The translations under genes were made by a program, and so were the position numbers. Below are positions 25,681 through 32,727 of a DNA stretch of 64,000 nucleotides, one piece after another. Source of the stretch: MPNP01 sp963668325 (GTDB taxonomy: Bacteria; Pseudomonadota; Alphaproteobacteria; Rhodobacterales; Rhodobacteraceae); assembly GCA_963668325.1 (NCBI GenBank), contig OY764222.1, forward strand, positions 62,001 to 126,000. The letters are read 5' to 3'. Position 1 is the first letter of the stretch, and every line of letters begins with the position of its first letter. Under the pieces are notes generated by a model. It saw only the letters and a program-made list of their open reading frames with translations. It was not told where the DNA came from and did not search any database.

Positions 25681-25757
25681 TGGCGACCCCTCGAGGACTC
25701 GAACCCCGAACCTGCAGATTAGAAGTCAGCCGCTCTATCCAGTTGAGCTAAGGGGCC
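25681..25757 (-). tRNA. tRNA-Arg (anticodon TCT)
   Basis: Read on the minus strand, the RNA begins GGCCCCU and ends AGGGGUC-G-CCA, giving a complete acceptor stem with encoded CCA. The D-arm, the anticodon loop CUUCUAA (anticodon UCU, reading AGA/AGG) and the GGTTCGAGTCC T-arm are all in place. It lies between the hydrolase gene and a second tRNA-Arg, 42 bp apart, probably one transcript. Confidence 0.96.
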
Positions 25758-25799
25758 AATTCAAACCATCCGACCAATTGTGATCATTTTACTTGGTAA

Positions 25800-25876
25800 T
25801 GGCGGCCCCTAGAGGACTCGAACCCCTAACCTACTGATTCGAAGTCAGCCACTCTATCCAGTTGAGCTAAGGGGCC
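25800..25876 (-). tRNA. tRNA-Arg (anticodon TCG)
   Basis: The same length and almost the same body as the neighbouring tRNA. The acceptor stem is GGCCCCU/AGGGGCC with encoded CCA. The anticodon loop is CUUCGAA, so the anticodon is UCG, reading CGA/CGG. The two genes look like a tandem duplication followed by a change of anticodon and anticodon-stem bases. Confidence 0.95.
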
Positions 25877-26010
25877 TCCAAAATAGAAATAAGAGATTTA
25901 CTAAATGAATTGCAAGGTTGAAACCCACTCTCTCGAATATTTTTCTTTAAAAAGGTCAAAATCGGGAATATTTTGGTACTATTGGAGAAAAATGTTGCCA
26001 GAAATAAGCT

Positions 26011-27270
26011 TTAACTGGTTCGAAATCTCTGGTTCAGTGGAATTTCATTAATCGGCAAATGGACAATTGCTGAAAAAGCTGCCACCCCTACTCCAATCCA
26101 CCAAACCATGTCATAATTCCCAGTTCGGTCATAAAGAAAACCACCGAGCCATACCCCAATGAAACCACCAAGTTGATGGGAAAAGAAAATAATTCCATAT
26201 AAGGTTCCCATATATCGCAAACCGTAGATATGAGCGATCAAACCACTGGTTAAAGGAACCGTTGCCAGCCACAGCACCCCCATTACCAATGAAAACCATA
26301 TAATATTGAAGGGTGTAACCGGTAACATCAGAAAGATTAGAGTGGAAATCGCCCGCAAGGTGTAAATTATGGTAAGTACCATTTTTCTGGAAAAATGTGT
26401 TCCAAGCCATCCAGCTGCTATGGTCCCAAATATATTCGCAAATCCAATCAGGGAAATTGATACAGCACCCAAGGCAGAAGTTGACGATATGCCCAGTTTA
26501 TCAATAAAGTCACCCTCTAGGACAGGTTCACTGAATTCCGTGACAAAAGCCGGGAAATGTGCGGTGATCATGGCCAGTTGGTATCCACAAGAAAAGAATC
26601 CGACAAAAATTAGAGAAAACGAAGGATCGCCAAAGGCCTTTTTAATTATTCCTGTAATGGTTTCTTCTATCTCCATGGGCGAAGCTTTGTAACCACCCTT
26701 GAATACAGGGAGTACGACCATAACAAGGAGAATTGCTCCAGCAAAAACCAGAAATACTGTTTGCCATGGCATAATTCCCAAAAGATATTCTGCTACTGGT
26801 GGTCCGATGATTTGTCCCCCGGAACCGGCTGCGGTGGCAATACCAAGGGACATTGAACGATGTTTATCTGAACTTGCCCGGCCAATTACGGCAAGAATAA
26901 CACCAAAGCCCGTCCCGGCAATACCCAAACCCACAGCAAATTCCAATATTTGATGGGCCTCAGGTGTAGTTGCGTAACTAGATAGAATCAAGCCCAAGGC
27001 ATAGATGATTGAGCCAACAATCATGGCAATTCTATCCCCTATCTTTTCAGCAAGGGCTCCAAAGAAAGGTTGCCCTATTCCCCAAGCGAGATTTTGTATT
27101 GCTATGGCAAAAGAAAAATCTGTTCGTGGCCACCCGAACTCCTCCGCAATAGGAATCTGAAAGACACCAAAGGTTGCCCTAATCGAAAAACTGACACAAA
27201 TGATCAAACACCCACATAGAAGGATGGGAGTAATCAACTTATGGTTTTGGTGCTTTCTGCTTTGGGTCAT
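26011..27270 (-). CDS. MFS transporter, monocarboxylate/OFA-like
   Basis: About 419 residues and twelve membrane segments. The first periplasmic loop contains T-F-G-V-F-Q-I-P-I-A-E-E-F-G-W-P-R-T-D-F, the arrangement usual in monocarboxylate and oxalate/formate antiporter-like MFS proteins. It likely imports or exchanges a small organic acid; the substrate is unknown. The ATG at 27270 is preferred over an upstream TTG at 27297. It is monocistronic, followed after about 130 bp by the tRNA pair. Confidence 0.87.
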   Translation of the reverse strand: MTQSRKHQNHKLITPILLCGCLIICVSFSIRATFGVFQIPIAEEFGWPRTDFSFAIAIQNLAWGIGQPFFGALAEKIGDRIAMIVGSIIYALGLILSSYATTPEAHQILEFAVGLGIAGTGFGVILAVIGRASSDKHRSMSLGIATAAGSGGQIIGPPVAEYLLGIMPWQTVFLVFAGAILLVMVVLPVFKGGYKASPMEIEETITGIIKKAFGDPSFSLIFVGFFSCGYQLAMITAHFPAFVTEFSEPVLEGDFIDKLGISSTSALGAVSISLIGFANIFGTIAAGWLGTHFSRKMVLTIIYTLRAISTLIFLMLPVTPFNIIWFSLVMGVLWLATVPLTSGLIAHIYGLRYMGTLYGIIFFSHQLGGFIGVWLGGFLYDRTGNYDMVWWIGVGVAAFSAIVHLPINEIPLNQRFRTS

Positions 27271-27390
27271 GACCAACTTGGTTCTAATTCTTTTCAATTC
27301 TTTTACAAGGAATAGATGTCACCTGTACTTGTGGACAGGTCAAGAAAGCACAAACTACAACCAGTAATTTCTCAGCCTTTTGGGTTTTAT

Positions 27391-27443
27391 CAATTACCGG
27401 CAATTCCGGTCGGGCTAGGCCCTCCCTACATTGCCGGTAATTG
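27391..27443. repeat. Large REP-like hairpin
   Basis: CAATTACCGGCAAT and ATTGCCGGTAATTG form a perfect 14-bp stem around a 25-base loop, which itself contains GGGC-TAG-GCCC. It lies in the 305-bp gap 27271-27575, upstream of the small HARE-HTH-like gene and of the second MFS gene. ACCTGT/ACAGGT at 27321-27340 is a smaller hairpin close to the MFS start. The rest of the gap has no gene; it includes a CCTGATTGACGCT motif near 27467 that recurs near 3680. Confidence 0.7.
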
Positions 27444-27575
27444 TCACCCTGGGAATCGCCCTCCCATCCTGATTGACGCTAACCTGTCAACTTGAATGTC
27501 GCTTAATACTTCTAATTCTTTCAAGGCAAAAAAGGGTTTGGAATAGGCATTTTCTGGAAAAAGGTCAGGAAAATT

Positions 27576-27887
27576 ATGAAAAAGCCTACTCTTCATGAGG
27601 AAATCGCTAACATCCTTACTGAAAACGATAATAAGGGTTTGACTGCATCAGAAATAGCAGCACAGGTTAATAAAAGGAAACGGTATAAAAAGAAGAATGG
27701 AACCGATGTTAAATCCAACCAGATCTCGGCTCGAACAAGTAACCATTCCGAAATTTTTGAAAAGAGAGAGGGATTAATTTTTTTAATCCAACAAGGGAAT
27801 CCAGTTAATAAAACCCATAAAAATTTGAAGATCACAATTGATATTCAGATAACGGTAGAAGAGGATTTACCGGAAGGTCATTCCTAA
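27576..27887 (+). CDS. Small HARE-HTH-like winged-helix protein
   Basis: A 103-residue protein. Residues about 5-70 resemble the HARE-HTH (HB1/ASXL restriction-endonuclease HTH) fold: L-H-E-E-I-A-N-I-L-T, G-L-T-A-S-E-I-A-A-Q-V-N, a lysine-rich turn, N-Q-I-S-A-R and F-E-K-R-E-G-L-I-F-L. In bacteria such domains are usually fused to restriction or DNA-modifying enzymes; here it stands alone. It is probably DNA-binding. It has AAGGTCAGGA upstream of the ATG and sits at the start of a degraded accessory zone. The domain assignment is by eye. Confidence 0.65.
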   Translation: MKKPTLHEEIANILTENDNKGLTASEIAAQVNKRKRYKKKNGTDVKSNQISARTSNHSEIFEKREGLIFLIQQGNPVNKTHKNLKITIDIQITVEEDLPEGHS

Positions 27888-27918
27888 CTTTTGATGGACT
27901 TCAAAGCTAAAATCAAGT

Positions 27919-28230
27919 TCAGTGAGTCCAAGTATCCTTACGCTCAAAGGCGAAATTTTCAGCATAGCCCCTAGGTCTGATTACAGGTTTTCTTTTCTTG
28001 GGAGTACGGACACTGTAGGTAAGGTTCTTTTTGACAGCGTAGTCTATGGCCTCTTCTTTCGAATCGAAATCCAATTTAACTTGGGACTGGGTATCTCCGG
28101 AGCTTGTCCACCCCATTAAAGGATCTTTCTTTCGGGGAGCACTCTGGGTAAATTCCAAGACCCATTTGTTGGTACCGGCAGTACCTGACTGCATTACTGA
28201 CCTGGCAGGTTGGTAAATTAGAACATCCAT
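27919..28230 (-). CDS. Complex I accessory subunit, NDUFS4-like (ETC_C1 domain)
   Basis: A 103-residue protein. The pattern I-Y-Q-P-A-R-S-V-M-Q-S-G near the start, W-V-L-E-F, D-P-L-M-G-W-T-S-S-G-D-T, and F-D-S-K-E-E-A-I-D-Y-A matches the NDUFS4/AQDQ 18-kDa accessory subunit. It is found in alphaproteobacteria and mitochondria, where it stabilises the NADH-binding arm of complex I. The start is the ATG at 28230; an in-frame TTG two codons upstream is unlikely. It stands alone, away from nuo genes, as is usual. It is one of the clearest taxonomic markers in this window. Confidence 0.9.
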   Translation of the reverse strand: MDVLIYQPARSVMQSGTAGTNKWVLEFTQSAPRKKDPLMGWTSSGDTQSQVKLDFDSKEEAIDYAVKKNLTYSVRTPKKRKPVIRPRGYAENFAFERKDTWTH

Positions 28231-28330
28231 CCTCAAATCCCATTAAATTTTTCACTCATGTCTGAAATTAAACAACTGGTTCAAATAAATCAAGATTACT
28301 GTGGTATAATGACATGGAAATCGCTTGGCA

Positions 28331-28541
28331 TTATTTTCTGTGTGTTTCCATAAAACTAATGAGTACCGCGTTGATGCGTGTCTGGTAGCCATGTCCTTCC
28401 TTGTGCATTGAAGAAATCAATGACATCCAGGTCCAAGCGTAACGAAATAGGTTTTTTAGGTTGGGACATATTGACTTGTGCCCGTGACCAGTTAAAATTG
28501 CCTTCTTCAGGGTCCTTTTCAGGATCAATCTGAGAATACAA
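28331..28541 (-). pseudogene. BrnA-type antitoxin remnant, frameshifted
   Basis: One frame gives a BrnA-like start (D-P-E-K-D-P-E-E-G-N-F-N-W-S-R-A) and ribbon S-L-R-L-D-L-D-V-I-D-F-F-N-A-Q-G-R. It then runs into non-homologous sequence and a stop. The next frame supplies the expected continuation G-Y-Q-T-R-I-N-A-V-L-I-S-F-M-E. An insertion of one (or four) bases near 28391-28394 accounts for the break. BrnA is a ribbon-helix-helix antitoxin that neutralises the BrnT ribonuclease. No BrnT gene is found upstream on this strand (28574 onwards). Confidence 0.75.
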
Positions 28542-28723
28542 TCAATGATATCCGTGACCGTGCAATGTTGCACTTAATCTTTAGTGTAGCTTTGCGGGTG
28601 TCCGAAGTTGTCGGCATTATCCTGATTGACACACGCCACAAAATAATTGTGGTTGTGTTGAACATAATTATTTGATCCTCATCCAGATAGCCCCTAATCT
28701 AGTTCAGCCATCTAAAACCCTTA

Positions 28724-28865
28724 CCAATTCCGGTCAAGAATGACAAGAACAACGATGAGCACAGGACAAACGCCTCTCTCCAAAAACTATTAAAAAAACC
28801 AAAACCGATAGCACTCCTATCTGGCCCTGAGCCAATTCTTGCCAGAATGACGGGAACGCCCGTCA
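28724..28865. repeat. Pair of REP-like sequences in the gap left of the insertion sequence
   Basis: CCAATTC..G.CA.GAATGAC..GAAC occurs twice in the same orientation (28724-28750 and 28831-28856) with a few differences. The second copy runs into a perfect stem TGACGGG/CCCGTCA (28847-28865, 5-base loop). This gap, 28574-28913, has no supportable gene; a 61-codon minus-strand frame at 28699-28884 spans the repeats and is not credible. The repeats resemble palindromic REP units of proteobacteria. Confidence 0.55.
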
Positions 28866-28905
28866 ACAGGATAAAAACACCCATTATGGTAAGGTTTCGA
28901 TATTA

Positions 28906-28913
28906 AAATAATG
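28906..28913. repeat. Left copy of the insertion-sequence target duplication
   Basis: AAATAATG directly precedes the left terminal repeat, and the same eight bases follow the right terminal repeat at 30567-30574. Eight bases is the duplication length known for IS66-family elements. An exact pair means the element inserted here and has not recombined since. Confidence 0.9.
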
Positions 28914-30566
28914 GTAACTACTCAGGTAGTATCAGTAGCAGATTAATTAAATCCCAACTACTGAACAAGGGTGTTTAGGAATGGTGGCATGTTAAGTGTT
29001 GGGAGCTGGTTTCTCGGGCGCAAGCTGTTCAATCAGCACATCCGCCTTTGTTCCCAGAGTGGCAAGTGCATTCCAGCCCTGCTTACGGGCGGTCTCCAAC
29101 ACACTTCGTAGAATCGCAAAGTTCCTCGCGCCCTCTTTTTGTCGAAAACTCCCGGATATTTTCATCTTCAATTTCAAAACCCGGATATCGCGCTCTGCCA
29201 AGTTATTAGTGGCCGGGACAAGCGGGTTATGGAGGCACATGAGAGTTCCCTCACGATAGTCGCGTAATCGGTGGACCAAATTATGGCCTTTGCGACGTTT
29301 GGGTCGTCCCCGGCCCTTTTGGGGCAAGGGGTCAAGTTGGTTATGGTAGGTGATACCCTCCTGCAGAAGGCGATCAAAGCGGCCCTCCATCATCGCCACG
29401 ACCTTGGCCGATAGCGAGCGGCCCGGTTTGGTCACCTTCATTATATCATTGAAAAGGTCGGCCATCTTGCCGGTCCATTGTTCACCCATCTCCGCCAGCC
29501 CCGTACATTCACGGGCCAGATGGGCCAAACAATATGCATGTTGGACCTGGGGCATCTTACTTTGATAAGGAGGCCAATGGTCATGAACCACGATTCCTTG
29601 CGCCCCGGTCATGACATCACCACGGCTTTGGCCCAGCCAGAAATAACAGAAGGCTTCGGTGGTCCCAACATGAAACCAGTTGAGCGAACCCTTGACCCGC
29701 ATGCCGGTTTCATCGAAATGGGTGACCGGTGCCTGCTCCACAAGGTCACCCAAATGAGTATGAACCGGCTGAAAGCGTTGGGCAAACGATTTGATATAAT
29801 TGCAAATGGTCCCTTCCGAAAGCCGGGCACCACAAAAGGTGTTGATAACCTGGCCAATGCGACGGATGGGAAGAAGTTGTTCAACCCCAAGATACACCAC
29901 CTGTTCTTGCAGATTAGGACCATACTGGACTGGTGCCTTGACCTCGGTTGGAAAGGAACCGGTGGTGGTCTCTCCACACTGCTCACAGCAACAAGTCAAG
30001 ACGCGATGATTAGTAATCACCAGGGGCTGTCTGGCCGGTAAATCCTGGACTTGGCGGACCTGCGCCACCATCGCATTCTGGTCAGCGGTCAATGATCCCC
30101 CACAATTGGCACAAGATACCGGGCGATGATCCAGGATATGGTCCACCTTGTTCGACCGACGTAAAGTGTGCCCCTTATGGCCAGCTTGACCACCGGATGG
30201 GCGACTGCCTTTGGCTGGCTTGACCGGGATCTTGGGTTTGGCCAGACCGTCACTTGAAGGCGGTTTGCTACTATTACGGCTGGTCTTGTTGAGACGATGC
30301 TCATACTCCGTAAGGCGGGCCCTTAAAAATGCATTCTCGATTAATAACTGGTCGTGCTTTTCCGTAAGGTCAACAACCAGCTCCTTTAACTTGGAAACTT
30401 CAGACCGCAAAGCGGCGTTGGAAAGACGTGTCATGAATACTGAAAATTATACTGCTCGACATTTATTGGCCGATTGGTAGCGGTAGTTAGAGGGATGCTG
30501 CCAATTTGTCAACTGGAATCTGGACAAAAAAGAATCAAGGGGTATTTAGACTACCTGAGTAGTTAC
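28914..30566 (-). mobile_element. IS66-family insertion sequence, single-transposase type
   Basis: The element is 1653 bp, bounded by perfect 17-bp terminal inverted repeats (GTAACTACTCAGGTAGT at 28914-28930 and its complement at 30550-30566). It is flanked by the 8-bp duplication AAATAATG. It carries one transposase gene and no room for the tnpA/tnpB accessory genes of classical IS66, as in the ISBst12-like subgroup. Ends, duplication and reading frame are all intact, so it looks recently mobile. Confidence 0.95.
28992..30434 (-). CDS. IS66-family DDE transposase
   Basis: The protein is 480 residues. The N-terminus is a leucine-rich coiled coil with S-S-K-P-P-S-S-D-G (IS66 N-terminal motif) near 58. 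Next comes a zinc-binding module C-A-N-C ... C-C-C-E-Q-C at about 108-157. The DDE catalytic core follows: T-H-F-D-E-T-G near 243, V-V-H-D-H-W-P-P-Y near 284, and N-N-L-A-E-R-D-I-R near 415. The C-terminal R-Q-K-E-G-A-R-N-F-A-I-L-R-S-V block is diagnostic. It cuts and joins the element ends. The frame is uninterrupted. Confidence 0.95.
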   Translation of the reverse strand: MTRLSNAALRSEVSKLKELVVDLTEKHDQLLIENAFLRARLTEYEHRLNKTSRNSSKPPSSDGLAKPKIPVKPAKGSRPSGGQAGHKGHTLRRSNKVDHILDHRPVSCANCGGSLTADQNAMVAQVRQVQDLPARQPLVITNHRVLTCCCEQCGETTTGSFPTEVKAPVQYGPNLQEQVVYLGVEQLLPIRRIGQVINTFCGARLSEGTICNYIKSFAQRFQPVHTHLGDLVEQAPVTHFDETGMRVKGSLNWFHVGTTEAFCYFWLGQSRGDVMTGAQGIVVHDHWPPYQSKMPQVQHAYCLAHLARECTGLAEMGEQWTGKMADLFNDIMKVTKPGRSLSAKVVAMMEGRFDRLLQEGITYHNQLDPLPQKGRGRPKRRKGHNLVHRLRDYREGTLMCLHNPLVPATNNLAERDIRVLKLKMKISGSFRQKEGARNFAILRSVLETARKQGWNALATLGTKADVLIEQLAPEKPAPNT

Positions 30567-30574
30567 AAATAATG
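30567..30574. repeat. Right copy of the insertion-sequence target duplication
   Basis: AAATAATG immediately follows the right terminal repeat and equals the sequence at 28906-28913. Confidence 0.9.
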
Positions 30575-30638
30575 GAGATTAGGCTCGGGTGTAAAACTGG
30601 ACAGCTACAGCTGAAACCTGGATAGTAAGAGTGAGACC

Positions 30639-31986
30639 CTATTTGGCTGGTGGTTGGGATGACGTTCCTTCCAGCGGATCCTCTAGGTCGGCCTTGGTAA
30701 GACACCAGCTCCGCAGCGAGGGAATCGGACAGACATAATCCCCTATATCATCCGACTGGATAAATCCCTGGTGCAACAGGTGATGGAACACCTCCTGCAC
30801 CGAATGGTCACCGATTCTCCTGTCCCCCAGATCAACCACGGCTCTCTTTTGAGCGTACTCAATCAGTCCATCAATATCACCCGCCGAAACCTTCTTCTCC
30901 TCATTCAGACCGGTCATGAATTCACCCAGAAACCCCGGAGATTTGTCAAAAATATCACCCACCCGACTTTTATAATACATGTTCCGATAACCTTGGGCAT
31001 GGGTCAGGCTTTTTGTCAGGTTTGCTGTTGTAAGATCACCGTTGGTCTTGATGAGCTCCGTGGTCAGTCCCAAGAGGGCATTGTGCATGTGCGACGGCCA
31101 GCCCTCAGACCAGTTAAAGAGTAAATCCTTGCAATCGCTTTTAATGCCATTAGACCCTCGGATACGAAAGGTCGTAAAATATTTATCACATAGCTCTGCC
31201 ACTTCCTCTTTCTGCAAGGCCGATAGGGTATGGACGGCATTGTTGTCCAGCCACGTACTCCCTTTCTTTCGAATTTTGGTATCGGTGTCAGCAAGACCCA
31301 TCAGGAGTGGGAAGAAAGGTAGTTCGTGGGATCCAAGATGCATGCTGGCGAGCAATTCAGTTCCGGGTTTATCAAGGTTCTGGGCCTCGTCAATCATCAG
31401 ACAGACGGGGCGGTCCCAGCTATGACCAGCCAGTGCTTCTTGTAGCGGTCGCCAGGTGATGATCGTTGAACGATCATGGTCGGTCCTGGACGTGCTTTGG
31501 TGATAACCGGCACTGGCCACACCAGGGAGACCGGCATTCACATTGAAACCTCTAGTGGAGCTGGCCTTCTTGAGTTTTTTTTACGGACCCGGGCTTTATG
31601 ACCTGACAGATTTTTATAAACACTTCCATTTGACCATTCAGGGTCTTGGGGTCCAAACGTACCACATGGGATGCCTTCTCGCCAGCCCTCCTGAAGATAT
31701 AGTCGGGATGATCAGGATTCCACAATTCCCTTTCCAATCGGGCACCGACACTGGTCTTGCCGGCACCAGGCGCACCCTGGACAATCCGGGTAGCTGAGCT
31801 GAACGCCGTAGCATTACTTGGCGACCACGCTGTCATCCGCCGCCGCCAGGCCTTGTCAATGTCACCAAGGACAGTGGTTCGGCCAACAAAAAAGCGAGCG
31901 TAATCCCGATCGGAACTGCCTTCGAACTCCTTCAGCCCCTCAAGGTCAGGAGTATCATTTTGATTTCTGGTAAAAGGGTTTTTCAT
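30639..31986 (-). pseudogene. AAA ATPase split by a frameshift in an A8 tract
   Basis: The first frame (31986 to 31552) encodes the N-terminal 144 residues with Walker A Q-G-A-P-G-A-G-K-T-S near 75. The second frame (to 30639) holds Walker B V-C-L-M-I-D-E-A-Q-N-L-D and a helical C-terminal region. The frames join in a run of eight A residues (minus strand, 31575-31582); removing one A gives a continuous chain of about 448 residues. It could be a broken gene, a sequencing indel, or a gene rescued by transcriptional slippage. The fold recalls ORC/TniB-like AAA+ proteins, but no transposase or target-selector partner is next to it. It lies 64 bp from the insertion sequence. Confidence 0.7.
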
Positions 31987-32339
31987 TGTTCAACTTTGGC
32001 AAAATCACAGGCAATTAATTATAACGAAGATTACTCCTTTGGCAACTTCTATGGTTGTCTGTAGCGGAGTAACCCCAAACCAGATACTGGTTTTTATTTT
32101 ACCGAAGGGCGGGATGTGGGTGCCTACGCCTTCTTTGGCAAGGGTTTGCCATTTAACATAAGGTACATTATAGGCGGCAATAAGACAGTTTCATTTTGAA
32201 GATTCTTAAACATTGAAGATCCAGTTAAGAAACCATAATACGTAATAGTCAGTTCACAAGTGATGAAAGAAATTTACGAGGCAATTGCTGAAGAGAATTG
32301 GTGAATTTGATGAAACATTTGAAAAACGAGGATAATGTC
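31987..32339. other. Intergenic stretch with no supportable gene
   Basis: About 350 bp of AT-rich sequence between the split ATPase and the broken small exported protein. Short open stretches exist on the plus strand (about 32065-32199 and 32262-32336), but they lack starts or are interrupted by stops. They could be decayed coding remnants; nothing firm can be assigned. Confidence 0.5.
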
Positions 32340-32592
32340 ATGAAAGTAATAATCACCGCTCTTGCTCTTCTTCTGTTAGGAGCTGTAACTGCTAACTCAC
32401 AACAACGACTCGAAGGGTAGGCAAACTGCGATAGAATTCATTGAACAAGCAGAGACAATTCTTGAAACCAGGTGGGCGAATCAAGGGTACGAGTCTATTC
32501 TGATACACAAGAGCAATATATGGACATGCAATTTCTATTTTTCTTCTGCTGATGTTTCTGTTTATTGTTTCCAATGGCCAGTAGATAACTAA
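32340..32592 (+). pseudogene. Small exported protein, frameshifted after the signal peptide
   Basis: ATG at 32340, with ACGAGG upstream, starts a textbook signal peptide (MKVIITALALLLLGAVTANS) that ends in a TAG at 32418-32420. From 32416 the neighbouring frame reads on without a stop as R-Q-T-A-I-E-F-I-E-Q-A-E-T-I-L-E-T-R-W and ends with TAA at 32590-32592. Together they would give an exported protein of about 83 residues with two cysteines. A one-base change at the GGG of 32415-32417 would account for the break. I do not recognise the family. About 135 bp follow before uvrB. Confidence 0.55.
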
Positions 32593-32727
32593 GCAACACT
32601 AATAGTAATGTTATACCTGCAACAGAATGGTTCAGGGAAATATCTCCGTTCCGGGACAAATCTATTCCATTTTACGTGTTTCTCAGGTAAATCTGACGCT
32701 TATTCGAACACCTAAATTTTAAACTCT

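Noticed and set aside
28699..28884. 61-codon minus-strand hydrophobic frame left of the insertion sequence
   Set aside because: It spans REP-like palindromes, which create the apparent coding frame.
30639..31986. Reading the split ATPase as TniB or IstB of a transposon
   Set aside because: Neither a TniA/IstA-type transposase nor matching terminal repeats enclose it; it lies outside the IS66 element.
32065..32199. Open stretch reading T-E-G-R-D-V-G-A-Y-A-F-F-G-K-G-L-P-F on the plus strand
   Set aside because: No start codon follows the upstream stop and it is only about 45 codons long; could be a remnant but cannot be supported.
32392..32574. 60-codon minus-strand frame
   Set aside because: It is antisense to the frameshifted exported-protein gene and has no features of its own.
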